Below are positions 44,974 to 54,212 of a stretch of 64,000 nucleotides of DNA, piece after piece (the first letter of the stretch is position 1; each line of letters opens with the position of its first letter). The notes under the pieces were generated by a model. It was not told where the DNA came from, searched no databases, and was given only the letters and a program-made list of their open reading frames with translations. Source of the stretch: Gemmatimonadaceae bacterium (GTDB taxonomy: Bacteria; Gemmatimonadota; Gemmatimonadetes; Gemmatimonadales; Gemmatimonadaceae). The position numbers were made by a program, and so were the translations under genes. The stretch lies in the NCBI GenBank assembly GCA_035606695.1, contig DATNEW010000031.1, forward strand, positions 124,001-188,000. Reading direction: 5' to 3'.

Positions 44974-46902
44974 ATGTCTAGACGCGCACGCACGTTCTCG
45001 CTGGGCCTGACGCTGGGGACCCTCGCCGCGGGCGCGGCACTGTACGTCACTGGCCGCGCCGACATCGCACGGCTGATATGGATGATCGGCGTCGTCGTCA
45101 CGGGTGCGCCGGTCGTCGTTCGCACCCTGCGTCAGGCGCTGCGCGGGCGACTGGCGACGGACATGGTGGCGTCGCTCTCCATCATTGGAAGCGTGGCGCT
45201 CGATCAGCCGTTCGCCGGCTTGATCATCGTGTTGATGCAGACCGGCGGCGAAGCGCTCGAGCAATATGCCGAGGGTCGCGCGTCGGCCGCGGTGCGCGCG
45301 CTCGAGGATGCGGCGCCGCGCATCGCGCACGTCGTGCGTGACACGAGCGTCGAGGACGTGCCGGTCTCGCAGGTCCGTGTGGGCGACGTTCTACTCGTTC
45401 GCGCCGGCGACGCCGTGCCGTGCGACGGCGTCGTGATCGACGGCGAGTCGGAGCTCAACACATCGTCGCTCACGGGCGAAGTCGCGCCGGTACGCGCGAC
45501 GGCCGGTGTCAGCGTGATGAGCGGCTCCATCAATGGCGACGGCGCATTTCGCATGGGTGCGAGCGCGCCGGCCGAACGCAGCCAATATGCGCGGATCGTG
45601 GAGCTCGTGCGCTCGGCGCAGTCGAGCAAGGCGCCGCTGCAGCGTCTCGCGGACCGCTACGCGATCTGGTTCACGCCGGTCACGGTGCTCGTCTGCGGGG
45701 CGGCGGTCTGGATCACACACGACTGGATGCGCGCGCTCGCGATTCTCGTCGTGGCTACACCGTGTCCGCTCATTCTCGCGACACCGGTCGCGATCATCGG
45801 CGGCATCAATCGCGCGGCGCGCCGGTTCATCATCGTGCGTCACGGTGGCGCGCTCGAGCGTCTCGCGGTCGTGGATGCCGCCGTGTTCGACAAGACCGGT
45901 ACGCTCACCATTGGAAAGCCGTCGTTGGATCGCGCGAACGTGATGCCGCGATTCGATCGCGACACCGTGCTTCGCTACGCCGGTGCGGTCGAGCAGGAGT
46001 CGAGTCACTTGCTGGCGCGCGTGCTGGTGGACGCGGTGCACGCCGACGGTCTGGGTATTCCGCGCGCGGTCGGCGCGACCGAGACGCCGGGCCATGGCGT
46101 GCGCGGGCAGGTGGACGGGCACGACGTGCGCGTCGGTGCGCGCGCGTTCGTCGTACCGTATTGCGAGAACGGCGTGATGGATGCCGCTCGCCTCGAGCGA
46201 GACGATACCACGCTGCGCGCCTATATGAGCATCGACGGCGAGCTCGCTGGCGTATTCGAGTACGCCGATCGCATACGACCCGAGCTGCCCGCGGTCTTGC
46301 GCGCGCTCCGGAACGCCGGCGTCCGGCGCGAGGTGCTGCTGTCCGGCGACCATGCGCCCATCGCGCGCGCGGTTGCCGCCACCGCGGGCATCACGGAGAC
46401 GCACGGCGATCTGTTGCCCGTCGAGAAGGCGTCGTTCGTCGAGCGGCTGCAGGCGGAAGGGCACGTGGTGATGATGATTGGCGACGGGATCAACGATGCG
46501 CCCGCACTGGCCGCTGCCGACGTCGGCGTCGCGCTGGCCGCGCATGGCGGCGGCATCACGGCGGAGGCGGCGGACGTCGTGCTGCTCGCCGATTCGCTCG
46601 ACCGCGTCGTCGACGCGATCGGCATCAGCCGCCGCACGATGCGCATCGCGCGGCAGAGCATCATCGCGGGTTTGAGTATGAGCGGCGTCGCCATGCTCGT
46701 TGCCGCGGTCACCAATCTGCCGCCGGCGATCGGCGCGGGCGTGCAGGAAGCGATCGACGTCGCGGTGATTCTCAACGCGCTGCGGACGTCGATGGCGCCG
46801 CGCGGGCCGCGCGAGGCGTTGAATGACACCGCCGGCCGGCACACCGGGAAACCTTCGCATGCACGTGGCGATCTCCGACCGGTTTCGTCGCTTCGCGCAT
46901 AG
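44974..46902 (+). CDS. P1B-type metal-transporting ATPase, TPC class
   Basis: 642 residues. No N-terminal metal-binding domain. Actuator TGE at 167-169, ion-path motif TPCP at 262-265 (not CPC), phosphorylation DKTGT at 306-310, and GDGINDAPAL near 505. The TPC motif differs from Cu/Zn/Cd pumps (CPC) and Co pumps (SPC); it resembles the P1B-5 class, sometimes linked to nickel or iron. The C-terminal hemerythrin domain that class often has is absent. It may export a transition metal used by, or toxic to, the nearby copper enzymes. Confidence 0.88.
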   Translation: MSRRARTFSLGLTLGTLAAGAALYVTGRADIARLIWMIGVVVTGAPVVVRTLRQALRGRLATDMVASLSIIGSVALDQPFAGLIIVLMQTGGEALEQYAEGRASAAVRALEDAAPRIAHVVRDTSVEDVPVSQVRVGDVLLVRAGDAVPCDGVVIDGESELNTSSLTGEVAPVRATAGVSVMSGSINGDGAFRMGASAPAERSQYARIVELVRSAQSSKAPLQRLADRYAIWFTPVTVLVCGAAVWITHDWMRALAILVVATPCPLILATPVAIIGGINRAARRFIIVRHGGALERLAVVDAAVFDKTGTLTIGKPSLDRANVMPRFDRDTVLRYAGAVEQESSHLLARVLVDAVHADGLGIPRAVGATETPGHGVRGQVDGHDVRVGARAFVVPYCENGVMDAARLERDDTTLRAYMSIDGELAGVFEYADRIRPELPAVLRALRNAGVRREVLLSGDHAPIARAVAATAGITETHGDLLPVEKASFVERLQAEGHVVMMIGDGINDAPALAAADVGVALAAHGGGITAEAADVVLLADSLDRVVDAIGISRRTMRIARQSIIAGLSMSGVAMLVAAVTNLPPAIGAGVQEAIDVAVILNALRTSMAPRGPREALNDTAGRHTGKPSHARGDLRPVSSLRA

Positions 46903-46929
46903 CGTCGGCCAGCGCGTGCGACGCGAGGC

Positions 46930-46948
46930 TGTGGGGAATTCCCTCACA
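46930..46948. promoter_or_regulatory. Stress-motif site 4 (porin/nos)
   Basis: TGTGGGGAATTCCCTCACA, near-palindromic with TGTG/CACA ends. A weaker second site, CCCGACGGAATCCCCGGTTGG-like, lies at about 46986-47005. These are the only candidate control elements in the 192-base gap before the porin and nosZ genes. Confidence 0.7.
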
Positions 46949-47094
46949 AAAAAACAAGCATCCCCGCACGTGCGCGACCGCTATTGCCCGACGGAATCCC
47001 CGGTTGGCGAGCCGTAGCTTCGGATCAGATCGAGCGAGGCGCGCCGCCGAGTGGCGGCACCCCGTTCGACTGAATCCCGACCGGAGGAACTACC

Positions 47095-48504
47095 ATGCTA
47101 CGCCTCAAGACTCTCAGCTTCGCAGCCGCCGCGACCCTGGTCGCCGGACTTGCGATGGCCCAGCAGCCGTCGATGAAAATCGCGAGCGCCACCGTTGCTC
47201 GCGTTGCTACGGACAGCGTCAAGCCGGACAGTGCCAAGAAGGACCCCAAGATCAATCCGCAGTCCGTGACCTTGTACCGTCCGGCGGAGATCGATCACAT
47301 CCGTCCGGCCGACATCCGCGGTCTCAACATCTTCGAGCCGCCCAAGCAGAGCACCGTGCCGTTCACGGGCTTCGCGCTGTCGCTCGGCGGTGCCTTCACG
47401 CAGGAGTTCCAGGGCCTGGACCACACGAACGCCGCGCTGTCCGCCCTCACGAACGGTGTGAATGCGAATCAACTCATCGCGATCGGTCACGGCTTCAACA
47501 ACGCGGTCGCGAACCTGAACGTGAACGCGCAGATCGCGCCGGGGATCCGCGTCGCCATGACATCGTATCTCTCCGCGCGTCATCACCAGGAGAGCTGGGT
47601 GAAGGACGGCTACTTCCTGATGGACGAGTCGCCGATTCACACCGCGCTGCTCGACGCGCTCATGAAGAACGTCACACTCAAGGTTGGTCACTTCGAGATC
47701 GACTACGGTGACGATCATGCGCGCCGCTCGGACAACGGCAATTCGATGTACAACCCGTTCATCGGCAACTCGATCCTCGAGGCGTTCACGACCGAGATCG
47801 GCGGCGAAGTGTTCTACCGTCCTGGCGATCTCATCGCGATGTTCGGCGTGACCGGCGGCGAAGTGCATGGCCAAGTCACCGCTCCGGGTGCGCGCAGTGC
47901 CTCGGTGCTCGGCAAGCTCGGATTCGACACCAAACTCGACGAAGGCGTCCGCGTCCGCCTGACCGGCAGCTTCTACTCGAACAACAAGTCGGCGAGCAAC
48001 ACGCTGTTCACCGGCGATCGCGGCGGCTCGCCCTTCTATGATGTGCTCGAGAACACCGCGTCGACCGAAACCACCAACGCGTGGTCGGGTGAGATCCGCC
48101 CCGGGTTCTCGAACAAGGTCAATGCGGAAATTCTGAATCCCTTCGTCAAGATCGGCGGACTGGAATACTTCGGCAGCTATGAAACCGCCCGTGGCGGAGC
48201 ATTCACCGAACCGAAGCTGCGCAACCTGCGTCAGTTCTCGAGCGACCTGCTGTATCGCTTCGGCGGCGGCGAGCGGTTCTACGGCGGCGCGCGGTATCTC
48301 ACGCTCAACGGGCAGATGCTGCCAAGGGTCTACACGGATCAGAACGTGAACCGTTGGGAGCTCGGCGGCGGTTGGTTCGTGACACCGAACGTGCTCGCCA
48401 AGGCCGAATGGGTGACGCAGGAGTACAACAACTTCCCATCGAACAACATCTACAACGGCGGCAAGTTCAACGGTTTCATGATCGCGGGCGCCGTGGGCTT
48501 CTGA
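47095..48504 (+). CDS. Outer-membrane porin-like beta-barrel protein
   Basis: 469 residues with a signal peptide (LKTLSFAAAATLVAGLAMAQ) and CCGGAGGAACT upstream. The mature protein has the alternating, aromatic-rich beta-strands of a porin and ends in Phe (FMIAGAVGF), as outer-membrane barrels do. No known porin family is obvious. It is immediately upstream of the nos genes and follows a stress-motif site. It may let nitrate, nitrite or copper pass. Confidence 0.75.
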   Translation: MLRLKTLSFAAAATLVAGLAMAQQPSMKIASATVARVATDSVKPDSAKKDPKINPQSVTLYRPAEIDHIRPADIRGLNIFEPPKQSTVPFTGFALSLGGAFTQEFQGLDHTNAALSALTNGVNANQLIAIGHGFNNAVANLNVNAQIAPGIRVAMTSYLSARHHQESWVKDGYFLMDESPIHTALLDALMKNVTLKVGHFEIDYGDDHARRSDNGNSMYNPFIGNSILEAFTTEIGGEVFYRPGDLIAMFGVTGGEVHGQVTAPGARSASVLGKLGFDTKLDEGVRVRLTGSFYSNNKSASNTLFTGDRGGSPFYDVLENTASTETTNAWSGEIRPGFSNKVNAEILNPFVKIGGLEYFGSYETARGGAFTEPKLRNLRQFSSDLLYRFGGGERFYGGARYLTLNGQMLPRVYTDQNVNRWELGGGWFVTPNVLAKAEWVTQEYNNFPSNNIYNGGKFNGFMIAGAVGF

Positions 48505-48524
48505 TCGACAACTCACCTCTGCGG

Positions 48525-48555
48525 AATCCCTGCCGGGCGGTGTCCGGCAGGGATT
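48525..48555. terminator. Hairpin downstream of the porin gene
   Basis: AATCCCTGCCGG (48525-48536) and CCGGCAGGGATT (48544-48555) are perfect 12-bp arms around a 7-base loop. No U-run follows, so it may be a processing site or attenuator that lowers read-through into nosZ rather than a full terminator. Confidence 0.65.
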
Positions 48556-48575
48556 CGACTATCCGGGAGCGGAAC

Positions 48576-49088
48576 ATGTTCGGACGAGTCATGATCGTGC
48601 TCGCGTGCGCGGCCGGCGTCTGCGCCGGACGGAGCGTACACGCGCCGTCGGCTTTGACGTCTCGGTGCACGTACGACGCATGCGCGCTCAACATCGTTCC
48701 GAGGCTACGCGGACTCGACGTGGTGCGCGGCGATGCCGAAGAGCGAGTCGCGACGCTCGACTTTCTCTGGCCGCGCTCCGTGAATGCGGCGTTCGGGGGC
48801 AGTGCGCAGGCCGAGCACCACGCATCGCGCGCGTTGTCGATCCGGCGAATTGCGTCGGTGATGACGGATGTCGGCGGCTTGGTTGCGGCGGCGGCCGCGA
48901 TTCGCGCGGCGGAAACTCCGCAACATCGCCGCGTTTCGGTGGGAATTTCGCTCGGCGGCATCGCGCTGCTCGGCGCGTCGGTCCTGCCGCAATTCGCGGC
49001 GGACACCGAGCTCAGTCGCGCGGTGCGCGACTACAACAGGCAGTTCGTCAGCAAATCACCTACAACACTTCCCGACATCGCCCGATAG
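48576..49088 (+). CDS. Exported protein of unknown function before nosZ
   Basis: 170 residues with a signal peptide (MFGRVMIVLACAAGVCAGRSVHA). A Cys pair follows (SRCTYDACALNIVPRL). Two hydrophobic stretches at the C-terminal half (IASVMTDVGGLVAAAAAIRAA, RVSVGISLGGIALLGASVLPQ) could be membrane segments. GGGAGCGG lies upstream. I recognise no family. Its place between porin and nosZ suggests a helper role in N2O respiration or a copper-related function. Confidence 0.6.
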   Translation: MFGRVMIVLACAAGVCAGRSVHAPSALTSRCTYDACALNIVPRLRGLDVVRGDAEERVATLDFLWPRSVNAAFGGSAQAEHHASRALSIRRIASVMTDVGGLVAAAAAIRAAETPQHRRVSVGISLGGIALLGASVLPQFAADTELSRAVRDYNRQFVSKSPTTLPDIAR

Positions 49089-49161
49089 AGCGGGATCGTC
49101 GCTCGACGAACCTTATCAGCACGGCTTTGTCCGCATTTCTCACACTCGGGTGCGCAATCCC

Positions 49162-51153
49162 ATGAGACTCTCTACTCAACGCTCGTTGTTGCTGGCCGCG
49201 GTTGCGGTCGCCGGCGTGATCTACGCGTGTACGCCGCGCGCGAAAACCGCCAGCCTCGCGGCGTCGGACGCCGCGTCAAAGGTCTACGTGCCGCCGGGCA
49301 GCTACGACGAATTCTACGCGTTTCTGTCCGGTGGATACAGCGGCCAGGTGTCCGTGTACGGCCTGCCGTCCGGCCGGCTGCTCAAGCTCATTCCAGTTTT
49401 CTCACAATTTCCCGAAGACGGCTACGGCTACAACGAAGAGACCAAGCCGCTGCTTCAGACGACGTACGGCTTCGTGCCGTGGGACGATTCGCATCATCCG
49501 GAACTGTCGCAGACGAACGGCGTGCCGGACGGCCGCTGGCTCTTCATCAACGCGAACAACACGCCGCGCGTCGCGCGTATCGACCTGACGCGCTTCGAGA
49601 CCGACGAGATCCTCCAGATCCCCAACTCGGCCGGCGGCCACGCGTCCCCGTTCACGACGCCGAACTCCAAGTACGTCGTGTCGGCGACGCGGTTCAGCGT
49701 GCCGATCCCGAACACCGACGTCGCGATCGATACGTACAAGCAAAACTTCAAGGGCACGATCACCTTCATGACGGCCGATCAGCCGGGGAAGATGGACATC
49801 GCGTTCCAGATCCTGATGCCCGGCTACAACTACGATCTCGGCCACGCCGGCAAGGGCCCGTCCGATGGGTGGTTCTTCTTCACCTCGTACAACACGGAGC
49901 AGGCGAGCACCAAGCTCGAGGAAAACGCGTCCCAGAACGACAAGGACTACGTCGCGGCGATCAACTACAAGCGCGCCGAGGAATGCGTGGCGCAAAACAA
50001 GTTCACGACGCAAACCACCGAGTATGTCCACAACTGGGTGGACCAGGCGTCGCGGGCAGCCAAGTCGGAAAAGAAGACGAGCGTCAAGCTCATCAATCCG
50101 TCGCAATGCCCGGGCATCGCGTACTACCTGCCGACGCCCAAGTCGCCGCACGGCGTGGACATCGACCCCACCGGCGAATACATCGTGGCCGGCGGCAAGC
50201 TCGCCACGGTCATTCCAGTCCACTCATTCACGAAGCTGCAGAAGGCGATCGCCGACAAGGCGTTCGACAAGGAAGTGGACGGCATTCCGGTGCTGAAGTA
50301 CGACGCGGTCATCGCCGGCGAAGTGCAGAAGCCGGGGCTAGGCCCCCTGCATACCGAGTTCGACGGGAAGGGCTACGCGTACACGTCGATGTTCATCTCG
50401 TCTGAAGTCGTGAAGTGGAAGCTCGGCACGTGGGAAGTCGTCGATCGCATTCCGACCTATTACTCGATCGGCCACCTGTCGATTCCGGGAGGCGACTCGA
50501 AGCAGCCGTGGGGCAAGTACGTCCTGGCGCTGAACAAGATCACGAAGGACCGCTATCTCCCGACCGGCCCCGAGATGGCGCAGTCGGCTCAGCTGATCGA
50601 CATCAGCGGCGACAAGATGAAGCTGCTGCTCGATTTCCCGACGATCGGCGAACCGCACTACGCGCAAGCGCTGCCCGCAAGTCTGATCAAGGACAAGCAG
50701 ATCAAGTTCTTCAAGCTCGCCGAGAACGCCCACCCATTCGCGACGAAGGCCGAGTCCGAGGGCGGCATCACGCGGACGGGCAAGCGCGTGGACGTCAAGA
50801 TGATCGCCATCCGCAGCCACTTCGCGCCGGACAATCTCGAAGGCGTGCAGGTGGGCGATACGGTCTACTTCCACGTCACCAACATTGAACAGGACTGGGA
50901 CATCGAGCACGGATTCGCGGTGCTCGGGCAAAACAACTCCGAGCTGATTCTCAATCCTGGTGAGACGCGCACGCTGCAGTGGATTCCCAAGACACCGGGC
51001 GTCTACCCGTTCTACTGCACCGACTTCTGCTCGGCGCTGCATCAGGAGATGCAGGGCTACGTCCGCGTGTCGCCCGCCGGTTCGCCGGTGAAGCTCATGG
51101 CGAACGTCAGCAAGAAGACGCAGGCGCAGCTCGTCGAAGCCCAAAAGCATTAA
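49162..51153 (+). CDS. nosZ: Nitrous-oxide reductase, clade II (lipoprotein type)
   Basis: 663 residues. The leader ends in VIYAC, a lipobox rather than the twin-arginine signal of clade I enzymes. The seven-bladed propeller with the CuZ His ligands includes DDSHHPELSQTNG, NSAGGHASPF, SPHGVDIDPTGEY and GPLHTEFDGKGY. The C-terminal cupredoxin CuA site is complete: C619-TDF-C623-SAL-H627-QE-M630. The enzyme reduces N2O to N2 in the periplasm. It heads the NosL/D/F/Y genes. No strong ribosome site is seen before the chosen ATG. Confidence 0.95.
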   Translation: MRLSTQRSLLLAAVAVAGVIYACTPRAKTASLAASDAASKVYVPPGSYDEFYAFLSGGYSGQVSVYGLPSGRLLKLIPVFSQFPEDGYGYNEETKPLLQTTYGFVPWDDSHHPELSQTNGVPDGRWLFINANNTPRVARIDLTRFETDEILQIPNSAGGHASPFTTPNSKYVVSATRFSVPIPNTDVAIDTYKQNFKGTITFMTADQPGKMDIAFQILMPGYNYDLGHAGKGPSDGWFFFTSYNTEQASTKLEENASQNDKDYVAAINYKRAEECVAQNKFTTQTTEYVHNWVDQASRAAKSEKKTSVKLINPSQCPGIAYYLPTPKSPHGVDIDPTGEYIVAGGKLATVIPVHSFTKLQKAIADKAFDKEVDGIPVLKYDAVIAGEVQKPGLGPLHTEFDGKGYAYTSMFISSEVVKWKLGTWEVVDRIPTYYSIGHLSIPGGDSKQPWGKYVLALNKITKDRYLPTGPEMAQSAQLIDISGDKMKLLLDFPTIGEPHYAQALPASLIKDKQIKFFKLAENAHPFATKAESEGGITRTGKRVDVKMIAIRSHFAPDNLEGVQVGDTVYFHVTNIEQDWDIEHGFAVLGQNNSELILNPGETRTLQWIPKTPGVYPFYCTDFCSALHQEMQGYVRVSPAGSPVKLMANVSKKTQAQLVEAQKH

Positions 51154-51215
51154 ATGCGGAATTCCGAGCGGAGGCGCGAAGCGCCGAAGCGAGGAACAAT
51201 CACAGGGATTTGAAG

Positions 51216-51842
51216 ATGTCTAATATATCGAGACTGCTCCTCGCGCTCGCGTCGGGCCTGTTGCTTGCCGCGCTCGCACTGCCCCTTTGGCGCGTTCAAC
51301 TCGTCGCGCCGCAGTACCCGGAAGGACTGGGCATGGAGATTCACGCGCAAACCGTGCGCGGCGCGGCGGAGCAGGATCTCGGGAACATCAACGAGTTGAA
51401 TCACTACATCGGCATGAAGACGATCGAGCCGGCCGCGATTCCCGAGCTGCGAATCATCCCGTGGCTCATCGCCGGATTGTCGGCGTTCAGCCTGGTCGCC
51501 GTCATCACCGGCAAGCGGGCCGTCGTCTGGGCGTGGCTCGCGTCCTTCGCCGCGCTTGGGCTCGTGGGCATGTGGGATTTCTGGCACTGGGAGTACTCCT
51601 ACGGCCACGACCTCGACATGGTGCACGCCATCATCAAGATCCCGGGCATGAGCTACCAGCCGCCGCTCATTGGAACCAAGCAACTGCTGAATTTCACGGC
51701 GAGCTCGTGGCCCTCCACCGGCACGGCGCTCATCGGTGCCGCCTTTCTCCTCGGCGTCGTGTCGCTCGTCTTGCATCACGGCCCGACCCGCCTGAATCCC
51801 GCGGCGGCGACGCGAGCCGCGCTTCGCGAGGCCCGCGCGTGA
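51216..51842 (+). CDS. Nos-cluster multi-pass membrane protein
   Basis: 208 residues with four or five hydrophobic segments. After TM1 comes a periplasmic stretch (QYPEGLGMEIHAQTVRGAAEQDLGNINELNHYIGMK); later GLVGMWDFWHWEYSYGHDLD. Conserved membrane proteins of this kind sit beside clade II nosZ and correspond in place to NosB of Wolinella-type clusters; I do not assign the symbol. Its role could be electron transfer or assembly. It overlaps nosL by GTGA. Confidence 0.75.
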   Translation: MSNISRLLLALASGLLLAALALPLWRVQLVAPQYPEGLGMEIHAQTVRGAAEQDLGNINELNHYIGMKTIEPAAIPELRIIPWLIAGLSAFSLVAVITGKRAVVWAWLASFAALGLVGMWDFWHWEYSYGHDLDMVHAIIKIPGMSYQPPLIGTKQLLNFTASSWPSTGTALIGAAFLLGVVSLVLHHGPTRLNPAAATRAALREARA

Positions 51843-52273
51843 AGCGCGCGACGCGAAGCCGTCTCGCGCGCGCGGCCGTGCTGGTGCTCGTCGCGGCCTG
51901 CGCGGCCGGCGGGCCCGACGCCATCCTCTACGGCGTCGACGCGTGCGCGTTCTGCAAGATGCAGATCGCCGAGCAGCGGTTTGCGGCGGAAGTCGTGACC
52001 AAGCATGGCAAAGCGGTCAAGTTCGATTCGATCGAATGCCTGCTCGCCTATCTGCACGCCGCAAAGGCGAACGAGCAACCGGAGTCAGTGTGGGTTTCAG
52101 ATTTTCGTAATCCGGGCCGCCTGCTCGACGCGTCACAGGCGCGCTTCATCGATCTCGGACCGCAGCGCGCGCCGATGGGTCGCGGGTGGGCGGCGGTCGC
52201 GACGGCGCGCGACGCGGCCGCCGTCGGTGTGATCGACGCCGGCGCCATCAAACGCTGGGCGGAGCTGCTCTGA
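51839..52273 (+). CDS. nosL: NosL copper chaperone lipoprotein
   Basis: 144 residues from a GTG start overlapping the upstream stop. Lipobox VLVAAC (Cys21). The copper(I) site motif is DACAFCKMQI, with KFDSIECLLAYLH further on, as in the NosL family, which feeds copper to the CuZ centre of NosZ. It ends overlapping the nosD ATG (TGATG). Confidence 0.92.
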   Translation: MKRATRSRLARAAVLVLVAACAAGGPDAILYGVDACAFCKMQIAEQRFAAEVVTKHGKAVKFDSIECLLAYLHAAKANEQPESVWVSDFRNPGRLLDASQARFIDLGPQRAPMGRGWAAVATARDAAAVGVIDAGAIKRWAELL

Positions 52274-53505
52274 TGCTTCGCCGCGCACTGGTGCTCAGCT
52301 TCGTCGCGATGGGGCCCGCCGAAGCGCAGCGGACCGTTGACGTCGGCGCGACGTACGCGCATCGCACCATCGCGAGCGCGATCGCCGCGGCCCACGACGG
52401 CGATACCGTCCTCGTGCACGCCGGACTCTATCGCGAGCCGCTCGTCGTCATCGACAAGCCCATCGCACTCGTCGGCGACGGTTGGCCGGTGCTCGACGGG
52501 GAAGGGAAACACGGCCTGGTGCTCGTCACCGGCCCCGCCGTCACCGTGCGCGGGCTCGTGCTGCGCAACGTCGGCACGAGCTTCGTCGAGGATCGCGCGG
52601 CGCTGCGAGTGAGCGAGACGCACGGGTGCGTCATCGAACACAATCGCCTCGAGAACGCATTCTTTGGGATCTATCTCGCCAACACGACCGACTGCCGCGT
52701 CGCCGACAACGTCATTCACGCGAACGGCACGCGGGAAACGGAGTCGGGAAACGGTATTCACCTCTGGACGTCGCGCCGCATCACGATCGAGCGCAACGAG
52801 ATCTCGGGCCAGCGCGACGGGATCTACTTCGAGTTCGTGCACGACAGCGACATCCGCGGCAACCTCAGCGAACGCAATCTGCGGTACGGCCTGCATTTCA
52901 TGTATTCCGACGACTGCCGCTACGTGGACAACACGTTTCGGCACAACGGCTCGGGCGTCGCCGTGATGTACACGAAGCGCGTGCGCATGACCGGCAACCG
53001 GTTCGAGGACAACTGGGGCGCCGCCGCGTACGGACTCCTCCTCAAGGAGATCAGCGACGCGACGCTCGAGCGAAACGTCTTCGCGCACAACACGGTTGGC
53101 CTGTTCGCCGACGGCGCCAATCGCCTTCAGGCGATCCACAACGACTTTCGCCGCAACGGCTGGGCGGTGCGCCTCGACGCCAGCACGCTCGACGGCCGCT
53201 TCCGCAGCAACAATTTCATCGGCAACAGCTTCGACGTCTCCACGAACAGCCGCGAGCCGTCGACGACCTTCACCGGCAACTACTGGGACGGCTACCGCGG
53301 CTACGATCTCGATCGCAATGGCGTCGGCGACGTTCCGCATCGCCCCGTTCGGCTGTTCTCGGTGATCGTCGAGCATCAGTCGCCCGCGCTCATCCTCATG
53401 CGTTCGGCGTTCGTCGAGCTGCTCGAGAACGCCGAGCGTGCACTTCCCTCACTCACGCCGAACGCACTGGTCGACTCCACTCCCGCCATGAGGCCCATTC
53501 CGTGA
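52273..53505 (+). CDS. nosD: NosD periplasmic beta-helix protein
   Basis: 410 residues with a signal peptide. Parallel beta-helix repeats (VRGLVLRNV, CVIEHNRLENAFFGIYLANTTDCRVADNVI, ITIERNEISGQRDGIYF, YGLHFMYSDDCRYVDNTF) are typical of NosD/CASH proteins. NosD with the NosFY transporter matures the CuZ centre, probably in sulfur or copper delivery. Overlaps nosF by GTGA. The last 30 residues are poorly conserved. Confidence 0.92.
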   Translation: MLRRALVLSFVAMGPAEAQRTVDVGATYAHRTIASAIAAAHDGDTVLVHAGLYREPLVVIDKPIALVGDGWPVLDGEGKHGLVLVTGPAVTVRGLVLRNVGTSFVEDRAALRVSETHGCVIEHNRLENAFFGIYLANTTDCRVADNVIHANGTRETESGNGIHLWTSRRITIERNEISGQRDGIYFEFVHDSDIRGNLSERNLRYGLHFMYSDDCRYVDNTFRHNGSGVAVMYTKRVRMTGNRFEDNWGAAAYGLLLKEISDATLERNVFAHNTVGLFADGANRLQAIHNDFRRNGWAVRLDASTLDGRFRSNNFIGNSFDVSTNSREPSTTFTGNYWDGYRGYDLDRNGVGDVPHRPVRLFSVIVEHQSPALILMRSAFVELLENAERALPSLTPNALVDSTPAMRPIP

Positions 53506-54212
53506 TCGAGTTCTCCGGCATCACCAAACGCTTTGGGCGGCTCGACGTGCTGCGCGGAGTGAACCTGCGCGTCACACGCGGCCGTGTGTTGGGTATCGTC
53601 GGTCCGAACGGCTCTGGTAAGACAACGCTCATCAAACTTTTGTTGGGACTCGCGCACCCAACGTCGGGCGACATCCAGATGAACGGCGTATCGATCGTCG
53701 CGGGCGAATCATACCGCGCGGCCATCGGCTACATGCCGCAGATCGCGCGTTTCCCGGAGAATCTGAGTGCCCGCGAAGTGCTGGCGCTCATCCGCGACCT
53801 TCGGCGCACCGCGCCGGCCATCGACGAGGAGCTTCTTTCGAGCTTCAATCTCGCCGAGCAGCTCGACAAGCCGTTGCGTACGCTCTCGGGCGGCACACGG
53901 CAGAAAGTGAACGCGTGCCTCGCGCTGTTGTTTCGCCCGTCGCTGCTCGTCCTCGACGAGCCGACCGCCGGTCTCGATCCGCTCTCGAGCGCGTTACTCA
54001 AGGACAAGCTCCTTGCGCGCCGCGCCGAGGGGGCGACGGTGATCGTGACGTCGCACATCATGAGCGAGCTCGAGGAGCTGTGCGACGACGTCGCGTTTCT
54101 GCTCGACGGCGTGGTGCGGTACGTCGGCCCTGTCGCCGACCTCACGGCGCTCACGCGCCAGGCAACGCTCGAGCGGGCGATTGCCGCGCTCATGATCCGG
54201 GAGGTCGCATGA
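53502..54212 (+). CDS. nosF: NosF ABC transporter ATPase
   Basis: 236 residues from a GTG start. Walker A GPNGSGKTTL, Q loop GYMPQ, signature LSGGTRQKVN, Walker B LLVLDEPTAGLD and switch His (TSHIMSELEELCDDV) are all intact. It drives the NosY permease for CuZ assembly. It overlaps nosD upstream and nosY downstream by 4 bases each. Confidence 0.94.
   Translation: MIEFSGITKRFGRLDVLRGVNLRVTRGRVLGIVGPNGSGKTTLIKLLLGLAHPTSGDIQMNGVSIVAGESYRAAIGYMPQIARFPENLSAREVLALIRDLRRTAPAIDEELLSSFNLAEQLDKPLRTLSGGTRQKVNACLALLFRPSLLVLDEPTAGLDPLSSALLKDKLLARRAEGATVIVTSHIMSELEELCDDVAFLLDGVVRYVGPVADLTALTRQATLERAIAALMIREVA

Noticed and set aside
45391-46947. 518-codon open frame antisense to the P-type ATPase
   Set aside because: Shadow of a gene with all P-type motifs.
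47098-48516. 472-codon open frame antisense to the porin-like gene
   Set aside because: The plus strand has a signal peptide, ribosome site and terminal Phe; the minus frame has no features.
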